DNA of 33,578 nt from Clostridia bacterium (lineage in GTDB: Bacteria; Bacillota; Clostridia; DUPQ01). The first letter of the stretch is position 1, and each line of letters begins with the position of its first letter. The stretch is from NCBI GenBank assembly GCA_016929655.1, contig JAFGIJ010000002.1:1-33578 (forward strand), given 5' to 3'. The notes beneath the pieces are model-generated. The model saw only the letters and a program-made list of their open reading frames with translations, had not been told where the DNA came from and searched no databases. The position numbers and the translations under genes were made by a program. Shown here piece by piece: positions 1 to 9,170 of this stretch.

Positions 1-934
1 AAGTACTCCCCGCAGTACCTGAAGGGATTCTGGTCTGCGGAATCCTGGTTTTCCTCTATACCGAATGCATCATATGTATAGTCCTTGGTAATTGCTCCGG
101 TGCTGCCACTGGTCAGATGCACTACATCTCCATGTGCATTGAACATATAGAAGCTCTCTGTTGTACCGTCATCCATGCATATGAGGTTTATCCCACGGAT
201 GTATTGTACCTCATCTGTTGATGATATTTCAAATATTATATTTGCACCTGACCATATGTGTCTGGTTTTTGCTCCATTGACTGTCTTGGTTGTTCTGAGT
301 CCGTCTGCATTGTATGTGTACTCTGCCCGTATGTTTCCTGTATTGGTCTTAATAAGCTGGTTGAAACCATTGTACACATTGTATGTTGCCTTTGGTTCGG
401 TGTCCTCTCCGATGATCTCAAGATGTGCAGAAGGTGTTCCCGTACCATTTGCTACTTCCTCTTCATCCCAGGTTGTTATCTGGTTTCCATTGTTGTCATA
501 CCCATAATTGGTAATGGATGTGACCGAACCATCTACTGTTGATTCCTTGAGGAGCCTGTTGTTTGCATCATATGTATATGTGGTAGTTCCGCCTGTCTGA
601 ACAGATTTTGTTGCTCTGTTGCTGTAGTCATCATATGTATAGGTGTATGCTTCTACGGTAGTATCATCGTCTTTTTCGGTTTCTGTCAGAAGTCTTCCCA
701 GTCTGTCATAAGTGTATTCGGTGGACTCAAGGCCAACTGTTTCAGATTCCTTTATCCTGTTGCCATCCAGGGTGTATTCATATGTGAAGTTACTTAATGT
801 TGTTGTTCCCTGTTTGTTTGTAAGTGATGTAATGCTGTTTGCCAGGTTATAGCTGTAGATGAATATGTATATGTTGTTGGTAAGTTAGAAGGATCAGTTA
901 CTGATGAATCTCCATATCCGGAGAAGTCGTTCAT
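1..934 (-). pseudogene. RHS/YD-repeat protein fragment; 3' part continues off the left edge, 5' part frameshifted and truncated
   Basis: Minus strand reads ...YNLANSITSLTNKQG...STEYTYDRLGRLLTETEKD...TTTYTYDANNRLLKES...AEYTYNADGLRTTKTVNG...DYTYDAFGIEENQDSADQNPFRYCGEY in a frame open from about 884 to 1. The RHS-like upstream sequence MNDFSGYGDSSVTDPSNLPTTYTYS (ATG at 934) is in another frame that stops shortly after. Confidence 0.7.
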
Positions 935-1057
935 ATATGATTATAGAACCTTATTTAATTCCTTTGTTCCTTCTGTATCAACTCTCTCAATAATTCTACA
1001 GGATTCATATCTGTGATATGGAAACAGGAGCCATATCGGCACCCTGTCTGTTTCCTG

Positions 1058-3037
1058 TTATTGAAAAGTCTTGTCAGTCTCTCTCGGCTGTTCATTAACA
1101 TCGATTGAATCCAGCAATTCATCCGTCAGTGTTCTGCCAAGAAGATAATATTTTCTGTCCGGATACCAGAGGATTCTTTTACCATTCCATTCAATATAGC
1201 TGGTATATGTGGCTATTTCAGCGGTTTCCTTGGGACCTATTGCAATGTCATCCGTATCAAACAACTTATATGGTATGCCAAACCAAACAGGCTGATGTGC
1301 ATCCTTTTTGTAATGCCCGATGCAGATATAGGTGGGATTTCTGAAGAAATTGGCTTCATTTTGTTCCCATCTGTCCTTGAACTGGGAAAACCCAAGATGT
1401 TCACCCGGATTATTATGGAACAGCAGGAAGAACCTTCCATCCGACATACTGTATATGGGACATGGTGACAGGGGATGCTCAATGAAATCACCTTCATCGC
1501 AGAATCTGAGTGCCTCAGGTTTCCTCCAGGTCCTGCCATTGTCTTCTGAAACTGAATAATGGACATATCCCGTCATTGTTCTCATTGTGGCAAGCAGCCT
1601 GCCGTCGGGCAGCAAGACTATCGAAGGTTCCTGGTTCACGGACATGTCCGGTATTTTTCTGTTGGGAGATTCCAGTCCCATGTCATCCTTGGGAAGCCAC
1701 GTGATCCTGATGTCTGATGGAGCCGGATTTTCATCAATGTTCTCAAATCTCATGAAATATGACCTTGTATCCGTATTAACCCACATATCATACTGAGGAC
1801 TAATGGATTTACTTGTCACCAATGTGTAACCTGCGATATACCCCCCAAGGGCATCCCTTACGGGAAGCTGCCATACAATCCAGTTCTTTGGAAATTTTGG
1901 ATCAGGATTGTCATACCTGCCCCTTGGCATATCAATGAGATGCTCATCAGACCATGTAAACCCATTGTCATCCGAGAACATACATCCCATACCTCCGCTG
2001 CCCTGCCGGTTGTTATCGTGCAGGTCGAGTTCCCTTGTATAAATCAGATATATCCTTCCTTGGGCTGACACAACAGGGAACCCCCAGCTAGACTGTTTTT
2101 CATCAACTCCCTTTTTATATCCTGAAAGATAAACCGGTTCGCTCCAGTTAAGTCCGTCACTGCTTCTTGAAGATACCAGATGGTTGTCACCCTTTCCTTC
2201 ACATGAGCTCTGAGTCCAGAAGGCAATCATTTCATCACTCCTGGGAGCATTTATCACCAGAAAATGCTCATTGTCATTGTCATATTCATCTTCCCTTGGC
2301 TTGTACATCACTATATCGGGGAAACTTCTCTTCCACTCCTCTTCGGAATTACCCATTGGAATCCCCGTGGCAGCCTTGCCGTATGGATATCCTGATTCAA
2401 TGAGTTCCATCCTTGTCGGCAGATTATACCCCAATATTCCAAGAAGTTCCCTGTAAATGAAGTCCGCCTGAACTTTTCTTGCTTCATCTATGAAATGTAC
2501 ATGGTCAGCATAAGCCGACTCTCCCATAGCAAGGGTTATATCATAGAGATTTATCATGTCCAGATTGTGCCTTGATACAATATCCCGTGCAATTTCATTG
2601 TATCTTTGCAGATCAGCATTATATCGCTTCATTGATTTTGAGATTGAGTTATGGATTTCATCATTTACAGGTGTTGACTCAATCCAGATTACCGCCCGGG
2701 CCATTTTGCAGGCAATACTCAGGATGGCTTCCAGATTTCCGGCATATTCAGTTTCATCAACCTGACAGCAACCGTCATCATTGTTAACCTTTATATCATG
2801 TAACCCGCAGTTCAGGAGAAGAATGTCATATGTTATGCCCACTTCCTTCTTTTCACTGATGTATTTGAGAACATGCCTGCTGTCTCCCCCATTTGCACCC
2901 TGGGCAGTATACATGTCATTGAGTGTTCCATCAACCCCACGCTTCCTGTCATAGAGGAATCTTCCCTCCACTGCTTTCTCCAGGTATGGTCCGTAATGCA
3001 TCGATATACTGTCGCCTATTACAAAAATACTTCTCAT
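1058..3037 (-). CDS. SGNH/GDSL hydrolase fused to a sialidase-like (BNR/Asp-box) beta-propeller
   Basis: N-term MRSIFVIGDSISMHYGPYL (GDS block I) and DHVHF near the SGNH C-terminus; C-term Asp-box-like repeats SSDGLNWSEP, SDDNGFTWSDE, SEDNGRTWRKP. Confidence 0.75.
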   Translation of the reverse strand: MRSIFVIGDSISMHYGPYLEKAVEGRFLYDRKRGVDGTLNDMYTAQGANGGDSRHVLKYISEKKEVGITYDILLLNCGLHDIKVNNDDGCCQVDETEYAGNLEAILSIACKMARAVIWIESTPVNDEIHNSISKSMKRYNADLQRYNEIARDIVSRHNLDMINLYDITLAMGESAYADHVHFIDEARKVQADFIYRELLGILGYNLPTRMELIESGYPYGKAATGIPMGNSEEEWKRSFPDIVMYKPREDEYDNDNEHFLVINAPRSDEMIAFWTQSSCEGKGDNHLVSSRSSDGLNWSEPVYLSGYKKGVDEKQSSWGFPVVSAQGRIYLIYTRELDLHDNNRQGSGGMGCMFSDDNGFTWSDEHLIDMPRGRYDNPDPKFPKNWIVWQLPVRDALGGYIAGYTLVTSKSISPQYDMWVNTDTRSYFMRFENIDENPAPSDIRITWLPKDDMGLESPNRKIPDMSVNQEPSIVLLPDGRLLATMRTMTGYVHYSVSEDNGRTWRKPEALRFCDEGDFIEHPLSPCPIYSMSDGRFFLLFHNNPGEHLGFSQFKDRWEQNEANFFRNPTYICIGHYKKDAHQPVWFGIPYKLFDTDDIAIGPKETAEIATYTSYIEWNGKRILWYPDRKYYLLGRTLTDELLDSIDVNEQPRETDKTFQ

Positions 3038-3041
3038 GATG

Positions 3042-3995
3042 TCAATAACCTTTCAGCTTTCCTGCTCTTTTCATTGATGTCAGTGCATAGAATGTAACCC
3101 ACTCATTTCCCTCACCTCTTTCTCCCGGTTTGAATGGTACGGGAGGGTTCCATTGCAGTTTATAGTATCCGCTTGCATCCCTTTGTGAATCCAGGTCATT
3201 CCAGGCATCGGACAATGCCCTTTTACGACCATATCCCATTGTACTGAGTGCATACAGAGGCTCCAGCAGACTTACATCGATTGTAAATGGGAAACTCAGC
3301 TGCAGACCTCCCCGTATTTTCTCTGTCAGCTCAGGTTTCCTGTAATATACATTCCTGGACAGAAAGTAATCAACGGTGCGTTTACAGCTTTGGTGTTCCC
3401 AGAATTCAGGCAATTCAGCATAGGCCATAAGTGCCTTGGTTGTTCCTCTGATACAGCTCTTTGTACTATCCTTGAACGATTTTCTGACACACAGATATCC
3501 ATTGTCATCCCTTACTTCGTTGAGCAGGGTTTTTATTCTTGGTGCCATATGAACATCATCTTTATATCCAAGCATTATGAAAGTTCTGATATTTTGTGAA
3601 TAAAGGCATGACTGTCCGGTAAGGTAATCAGGAGGAGATAGCCATTTCTGAGGCTCTTTCAAAGCCCAATACCTTCTGACTGCCTTATCTATTCTGTCAT
3701 CCCATTTTCCCAGACCAAGTTCAGCAAGATAAGAAAGTATGAAATGAGTTGATGAACTCATGGAATAATCAATTCCATCACCACTCCCCTTATGAAGCCA
3801 ATAACCATCCGGATGCATTTTTTTGAATATTTTTTCGACTTGTTTGCTGGCCAGAATCCTTTCCCTTAGATTTTCATCCGGCTCAATTTCAAGAAAATCC
3901 CTCTGCATCCTGTATCGTATGGAGGGTGACTCACTGTTGAGTAGTTTTTCAACCAGATATTTTTCATTCATTAAAAACACCACCTTACAAGTCAA
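3042..3995 (-). CDS. alpha/alpha-toroid (prenyltransferase/squalene-cyclase-like repeat) protein
   Basis: DGYWLHKGSGDGIDYSMSSSTHFILSYLAELGL; helical-repeat pattern similar to terpenoid cyclase/PT-repeat proteins; start could be the internal MNEKYLVEKLL. Confidence 0.5.
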   Translation of the reverse strand: MTCKVVFLMNEKYLVEKLLNSESPSIRYRMQRDFLEIEPDENLRERILASKQVEKIFKKMHPDGYWLHKGSGDGIDYSMSSSTHFILSYLAELGLGKWDDRIDKAVRRYWALKEPQKWLSPPDYLTGQSCLYSQNIRTFIMLGYKDDVHMAPRIKTLLNEVRDDNGYLCVRKSFKDSTKSCIRGTTKALMAYAELPEFWEHQSCKRTVDYFLSRNVYYRKPELTEKIRGGLQLSFPFTIDVSLLEPLYALSTMGYGRKRALSDAWNDLDSQRDASGYYKLQWNPPVPFKPGERGEGNEWVTFYALTSMKRAGKLKGY

Positions 3996-4683
3996 TCAAA
4001 TCCAACATTTCCCTTATATCTTCTATCTCTACGAAATTCGGCAGATTCTTTGTATTTTCAACCAGCTCATGTGCCCATGTTGTATGAAAGGGTATGTGTA
4101 TTCCATTTCCACCAATTTCAAGTACCGGTAAAATATCAGATTTCATGGAATTGCCTACCATAAGGAAATCAAATGGTTCCACTCCAAGATTGTGAAGCAG
4201 TTTTCTGTAATCTTCTTCTCTTTTGAAACTCATGATTTCAATATGGTCAAAATACTGTGCTAACCCTGATTTCCTAAGTTTTCTTTCCTGGTCCAGCAGG
4301 TCCCCCTTGGTTGCTACTATCAGTTTATATCCGGCATCACTCAATGTTTTCAGAGTATCTTCAACGCCGTCAAGAAGAATAATATCCTCGTTTATAAGCC
4401 CCCGTCCCATTTCTATGATTCTATTCAAATCCTCCGAGGATACTTTTCCTTTGGAAATTTCCAGAGCTGCTTCAATCATGGAAAGCATGAAACCTTTGGC
4501 TCCATATCCATAGATTTCAAGGTTGTCCACTTCCCTTCGATGGATATCATCAGAAATAATTTTTCTATCAGCATACCTTGCCATGAGTTCTATGAAATCC
4601 TTTTCAATGTCCTGATAAAAGGTTTCATTGACCCACAGGGTGTCATCGGCGTCAAAGCAAATAATTTCCGGCCTTCTTATCAT
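3985..4683 (-). CDS. HAD-superfamily hydrolase
   Basis: CFDADDTLW motif I; LIVATKGD motif II; MVGNSMKSDILPV motif IV. Confidence 0.9.
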   Translation of the reverse strand: MIRRPEIICFDADDTLWVNETFYQDIEKDFIELMARYADRKIISDDIHRREVDNLEIYGYGAKGFMLSMIEAALEISKGKVSSEDLNRIIEMGRGLINEDIILLDGVEDTLKTLSDAGYKLIVATKGDLLDQERKLRKSGLAQYFDHIEIMSFKREEDYRKLLHNLGVEPFDFLMVGNSMKSDILPVLEIGGNGIHIPFHTTWAHELVENTKNLPNFVEIEDIREMLDLIDL

Positions 4684-5093
4684 TTTTTAATCCTCTTGCA
4701 CATCATAATTTCCATAGCCTTTTGTTCGGGTGGTTTGAAGGCGCCTATGTCCTCGTAACCACGTTTCCTATAAAAATGCTGTGCACTTTCATCAGACTGA
4801 GTACTTAAATAAATAATATTATAACCCATTTCCTTCATGTCAGATTCCCATCTTTCCATCAGACTGGTGCCCAGTCCCCGGCCTCTGAATTCATCTTTTA
4901 GATATATAATATTTAGAAACGGAAATGAGTCATAAAGATATCCATATCTTAGATAGCCTGCCATAAGTTTATTCAGGCAGACAATGTATATACGGCCCTC
5001 TTCGATACACCTCATCAACATTGCAGATTCAATATGCTTGTCCAGTAATATGATTTCAGCAATATCACCTATTACTGCTTTTCTAATTTCCAT
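4680..5093 (-). CDS. GNAT family N-acetyltransferase
   Basis: LKDEFRGRGLGTSLMERWE acetyl-CoA motif and C-terminal AQHFYRKRGYED. Confidence 0.9.
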   Translation of the reverse strand: MEIRKAVIGDIAEIILLDKHIESAMLMRCIEEGRIYIVCLNKLMAGYLRYGYLYDSFPFLNIIYLKDEFRGRGLGTSLMERWESDMKEMGYNIIYLSTQSDESAQHFYRKRGYEDIGAFKPPEQKAMEIMMCKRIKK

Positions 5094-5183
5094 GGTGCAT
5101 CCCTCAGATTCAATTTTAACAAAAACACTAGAAAATTCAAAGTTTTACCCTGCAAAGTCTTATGAGCCTGTGTTCAAGTATAA

Positions 5184-5639
5184 CTATTGCGCTATCTTAT
5201 ATAGATTTTTCTTCAATCTTTCGTTCAGCTCCCATAGAGCCACCTTATTATCATGCCAGAACAATTTCTTCATGGCTTCTTCAAATCCAAACCACCCGAA
5301 ATCAGTATGTTCACATGAAATTTTCACTTCGCCTGTATGCTCGGTATAAAAATAATACATTGGAATTACGTAAATGGTACTGTCCCATTTTTCATTGTCC
5401 TGGAACAAAGTTTTTTCCATGTAGGAAATTGTATCCAGTCTGTTAATTTTGGTGTACAGGATTACTCCGGTTTCTTCCTTCAGTTCCCTTAAAGCTGCAT
5501 CGGGAGGATTTTCTCCTGTTTCTCCACCTCCGGCTGCACCCTGCCAGACCCCGTCATCACTTCTTTTTAGAAGAAGATACTCCGGCACTTCATTATATAA
5601 CCTGTATATGTATACAAAAACATTCCATGGTTGTCTCAT
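5184..5639 (-). CDS. NUDIX hydrolase
   Basis: NUDIX box GGGETGENPPDAALRELKEETGV. Confidence 0.92.
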   Translation of the reverse strand: MRQPWNVFVYIYRLYNEVPEYLLLKRSDDGVWQGAAGGGETGENPPDAALRELKEETGVILYTKINRLDTISYMEKTLFQDNEKWDSTIYVIPMYYFYTEHTGEVKISCEHTDFGWFGFEEAMKKLFWHDNKVALWELNERLKKNLYKIAQ

Positions 5640-6490
5640 ATGTACATCTCCCTTTCCAAGTCATCAAGACTCATATAAGTATTGATATTTGTCAGCCATT
5701 CGTCTTTCACAAATTCAACATTTCTATTTTCAGTGTCCATCAATGCAATACACCCTGCCCTTAGATTCCTCCCGGGTTTTCCCCTTAACGGAAGTACCAG
5801 ATTATTTAGTCCCATATGAATTGTTCCATGTCTGTCATGGGGACCAATCATATGATGGTAGTGGGCGGTTATGTGAAAATCAGGTTTCAGTTTATCTACA
5901 AGTTCTGTTATATTTCTTGACCCCTGGGTGATGCCGTGATAACTGAAACCTACTCCAAAATACGTTTCATGGGTTACCAATATATCGATATCTCTAGTTT
6001 CTAACATCAGCCTTTCAAGAGCTTCCTGGTTTATCTCTCCACCGTTCTTTGCTCCAAATTCCGCACCACCGAGAAATGCAAATTTTATCATATCAAATGA
6101 TTTTACCGTACCATCCTGAACATATTTAAATAGGCCATAATCATCAGCTGCACATATACCGCCTTCATCCTTCAGCGAATCAAGCCACTTGAAATCTTCA
6201 TGGTTTCCCCTGATGAAATAAACCGGTGATGTCAATTCAGTCTTTATTATATCGGCAAATTCATCCACTTGCCTGCCACCTGAAATCAATTTGGAAAAAT
6301 CAAGTTCCGTGGAGTCTTTTATCACAAATCTATTATTTAGAAGTTTTTCATCCGGATATGGGTAAGCACCTAAATCACCGGCCTGAACAATCAAGTCAAG
6401 TTTTATTTCATTTACTTTCTGCCACTTAACAAGTGCAGCCAATGCATGGAACACCCTTCCATGTATATCTCCGACAAATGCGATTTTCAT
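5636..6490 (-). CDS. calcineurin-like metallophosphoesterase
   Basis: GDIHGR, QAGDLG, RGNHED, VTHET, TAHYHH motifs. Confidence 0.9.
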   Translation of the reverse strand: MKIAFVGDIHGRVFHALAALVKWQKVNEIKLDLIVQAGDLGAYPYPDEKLLNNRFVIKDSTELDFSKLISGGRQVDEFADIIKTELTSPVYFIRGNHEDFKWLDSLKDEGGICAADDYGLFKYVQDGTVKSFDMIKFAFLGGAEFGAKNGGEINQEALERLMLETRDIDILVTHETYFGVGFSYHGITQGSRNITELVDKLKPDFHITAHYHHMIGPHDRHGTIHMGLNNLVLPLRGKPGRNLRAGCIALMDTENRNVEFVKDEWLTNINTYMSLDDLEREMYI

Positions 6491-6518
6491 ATACTCAGTT
6501 TACCAGAATTCCCTTGTT

Positions 6519-7454
6519 TCAAACCCTGAATTCATATCTTGCAGACATGAAATACTGCAAAACCTTTTTTTCATCCACCCTGACGAAGCCCTGGCTTTCA
6601 TAGAACCCGGCAAGCTTTTCCCTGTCGGCAATGCAATCAAGCCTCAGGAACTGCCTGCCCCTATGACTGACCTGTGCCTTGGCCCATTCAAGCATGTATC
6701 CTGATATCCCTAGGCCTGCATATTTTCTTTTGACGGCCAACTTATGAACATAAAGAGCTTCACCTTCACGGGCATCCGGCCAGAACATTTCATCTCTTTC
6801 CTGAAGCTTTATACATCCTGCAGGTTCATCATCCAAATAGCATATGAACAGTTCATCCAAATTATTTTTATCTTTCATTGCTTCAATTCCGAAGGATTCC
6901 GGATCCCAGTTCCTGAAACCCTGTGAAATCATCCAGTTAGCTGCTTCAGTGAGAATCGCTGCAATCTGCCACAGGTTTTCATCATTAACTTTTTCAATCC
7001 TCAGCCGGCTTGTGGAATAAAGAATCTTTTCCATAATATAATGAGGGACAAGGACTTCAGCAAACTCTTCCCCTCTTGGTTTATATCCCAGTTTTCTATA
7101 GAAATCAACTGCAGTTTTTCTTGCATGCATAGTGATTTTCAAAAACCCGTTTTGAAGTGTGTATTCCTCTGTATACCGGACCATCATAGAACCAATTCCT
7201 CTGCCACGGTATTCATCATCAACTGCTACCTGTCTCATCTTAAGGGTGGTTTCATTTTCCCGCACAAGCAGCAGACACCCGACAAGTTCATTTCCCATGA
7301 ATGCTCCTATATGGATATTCTCAGGTTCCCGGCCCATGTCCTCTGTAAACAAATCAAGTCCCAGTGGTTTTCTCAGGACTTTGTTCCTAATGTCCAATTC
7401 CTTTTTGTAGTCATCGCTTCCGTATGCAATTTCCCTTATGGTAATATCATTCAT
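6519..7454 (-). CDS. tandem (double) GNAT-domain acetyltransferase
   Basis: Two GNAT blocks: VDDEYRGRGIGSMMVRYTEE...DFYRKLGYKPRG and KRKYAGLGISGYMLEWAK...GFYESQGFVRV; start moved to internal MNDITIRE. Confidence 0.85.
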   Translation of the reverse strand: MNDITIREIAYGSDDYKKELDIRNKVLRKPLGLDLFTEDMGREPENIHIGAFMGNELVGCLLLVRENETTLKMRQVAVDDEYRGRGIGSMMVRYTEEYTLQNGFLKITMHARKTAVDFYRKLGYKPRGEEFAEVLVPHYIMEKILYSTSRLRIEKVNDENLWQIAAILTEAANWMISQGFRNWDPESFGIEAMKDKNNLDELFICYLDDEPAGCIKLQERDEMFWPDAREGEALYVHKLAVKRKYAGLGISGYMLEWAKAQVSHRGRQFLRLDCIADREKLAGFYESQGFVRVDEKKVLQYFMSARYEFRV

Positions 7455-7962
7455 TGTCAATTCCAATTTCCTCCAGGAATCCACTGACCCTTATATGCCT
7501 GTCTTTTTGAGTATCCAGTCCGTGCAGATATGCATCAAGGCTGTCCACATCCTTTATCATTTCAGCATAAGGATTATCTGAATAATCAGATTTGTATCCA
7601 TGAACAACTACTGCTGATAAAATTGTTTCTGTCTCCTTTTCTGTTATTGGTTCCAGTTTATATCTGCCACCTTCGTTGTATCGTTTTATTGCTCCCTTGA
7701 CATACTCTGTTGCAAGCCCATCATGGTTTTCCCTGAATTTTCCCTCAACAACTGCAATATCGTGTAAAACCGCAATCAACGCACATATTTCAGGGTCCAA
7801 TCCCTTTTTAAGTGCATACAATTTTGCAAGCTGGGAACTTGTAAACATGTGCATGATATTCCATTCAATCTTCAGTGGTCTGCCTTCATTCCCATGACCT
7901 TTCCACTCACTGAAAAGCATGAGCATCATTCTGTTGGCTCTTTTTATTTCCAGATTATTCAC
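7447..7962 (-). CDS. HD-domain protein (predicted metal-dependent phosphohydrolase)
   Basis: LIAVLHDIAVVEG and MIKDVDSLDAYLHG. Confidence 0.7.
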   Translation of the reverse strand: MNNLEIKRANRMMLMLFSEWKGHGNEGRPLKIEWNIMHMFTSSQLAKLYALKKGLDPEICALIAVLHDIAVVEGKFRENHDGLATEYVKGAIKRYNEGGRYKLEPITEKETETILSAVVVHGYKSDYSDNPYAEMIKDVDSLDAYLHGLDTQKDRHIRVSGFLEEIGIDNE

Positions 7963-7975
7963 GATATTTGCCTCC

Positions 7976-8194
7976 TCAGCTATTTTTATTGAAGTACTCC
8001 ATGCTCACTCCAAGCTGTCTTTTAAGAATTTCCTTCCATAACCTTCCCGGAATTTCATGACTTCCCATGGATACCTTTGTTCTTCTGAGATTTCCATCTG
8101 AGGTTTTTTTTCTGTAATAATAGTGATCAGTTACCTTATACAATTCCCAGCCATCATTATCCAGGAAACGTTTCAAATCCTTCCAGTCAGGCAT
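7976..8194 (-). CDS. HicA-like mRNA interferase toxin
   Basis: MPDWKDLKRFLDNDGWELYKVTDHYYYRK...SMGSHEIPGRLWKEILKRQLGVSMEYF: HicA-like dsRBD fold pattern and length; start moved to internal ATG overlapping the upstream gene by 8 bp. Confidence 0.65.
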   Translation of the reverse strand: MPDWKDLKRFLDNDGWELYKVTDHYYYRKKTSDGNLRRTKVSMGSHEIPGRLWKEILKRQLGVSMEYFNKNS

Positions 8195-8618
8195 CGGATT
8201 TCTCTGTATGGTATTCATTGACAATATCATTCAACCGGTTTTCATTTGCCAGAACTTTCTGTACGTATGGAAAATGCCTGTTCCTGTCCTTTGAGTGAAA
8301 ATATAACTGGAATTCATTCATATATTCATTACAATATTCAATCAACTCATCATACAAAGCTTTTTTTAACAATTGCTCTGTCTTACGGTTTTCAAGTAAA
8401 TCCAACTCTTCAATCAGCCCTGACACACTTCCGTCAGATTCACGCCATATTTTCATTGTAATACTGAACTTTTTAAGCAAAAGGTTCAATTGTTCAAGGG
8501 ACATCATGGAAACTATGTCCTGATTCCTTTTAATGAGAATAGGTTTGCTTCTGATTACTGTATTGATTACCAGACTCCAGTTTTTCCTTACATCCGAGGA
8601 TTTCATCAATGCACTCAT
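8187..8618 (-). CDS. Phd/YefM-like antitoxin N-terminus with extra C-terminal domain
   Basis: MKSSDVRKNWSLVINTVIRSKPILIKRNQDIVSMMSLEQLNLLL matches the Phd/YefM N-terminal pattern; GGAGGTAACCAC-ATG RBS places the start at 8618 rather than 8669. Confidence 0.65.
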   Translation of the reverse strand: MSALMKSSDVRKNWSLVINTVIRSKPILIKRNQDIVSMMSLEQLNLLLKKFSITMKIWRESDGSVSGLIEELDLLENRKTEQLLKKALYDELIEYCNEYMNEFQLYFHSKDRNRHFPYVQKVLANENRLNDIVNEYHTEKSDA

Positions 8619-8638
8619 GTGGTTACCTCCACAAATAT

Positions 8639-8662
8639 TGTACACTTCGTACGTTTTGTACG
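8639..8662. promoter_or_regulatory. candidate toxin-antitoxin autoregulatory operator: three GTAC cores with 9-bp period
   Basis: + strand TGTACACTTCGTACGTTTTGTACG; GTAC at 8640, 8649, 8658, just upstream of the antitoxin RBS. Confidence 0.5.
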
Positions 8663-8665
8663 CAA

Positions 8666-9169
8666 TCACTTTCTATATTTGAATACTAAATCTATATAAT
8701 CAATCATTGGAACAAACTCACCCTTTTCAAGCATTTCCATGATCTTTTCTCTGGTTGCCCACATTGCATCACAGGTTTCACCTTCCTGAAGAACCACATC
8801 GGAAAGATCAAAATCCTTCTTAAAGAACCAAACATCACAGAAATCCGGATGCCCATGGAGTTCCTCCCTGCAATAAGTATGAATCAGTATCCCGTCATCT
8901 TCTTCAAGAATAATGCCTGCTTCTTCAAAGACTTCCCTGACTGCACACTGCCTGCTTGTGTCCCCCGCAACAACCGATCCTCCTGTGCATTCCCAGTAAC
9001 CGCCCCACATTTTGTTCGGAGTACGCCTGGTTAGAAAATATTCATCCCTGCTGTTCCTTATCCAGACATTCACTATCTCATGATAATCACCGGGATTCAT
9101 TTTCTCACCCCTCAGATGGGTGTAACCCTTAGGCTGCCTGTTCCTGTCATAGATGTCCCAAAGTTCCAT
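8666..9169 (-). CDS. NUDIX hydrolase, isopentenyl-diphosphate isomerase-like
   Basis: MELWDIYDRNRQPKGYTHLRGE...TGGSVVAGDTSRQCAVREVFEEAGI NUDIX box; start moved to ATG after GGAGG. Confidence 0.85.
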   Translation of the reverse strand: MELWDIYDRNRQPKGYTHLRGEKMNPGDYHEIVNVWIRNSRDEYFLTRRTPNKMWGGYWECTGGSVVAGDTSRQCAVREVFEEAGIILEEDDGILIHTYCREELHGHPDFCDVWFFKKDFDLSDVVLQEGETCDAMWATREKIMEMLEKGEFVPMIDYIDLVFKYRK

Positions 9170-9170
9170 T

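Noticed and set aside
175-542. Plus-strand ORFs opposite the RHS fragment
   Set aside because: Antisense frames of a clear RHS coding sequence; no RBS or domain signature.
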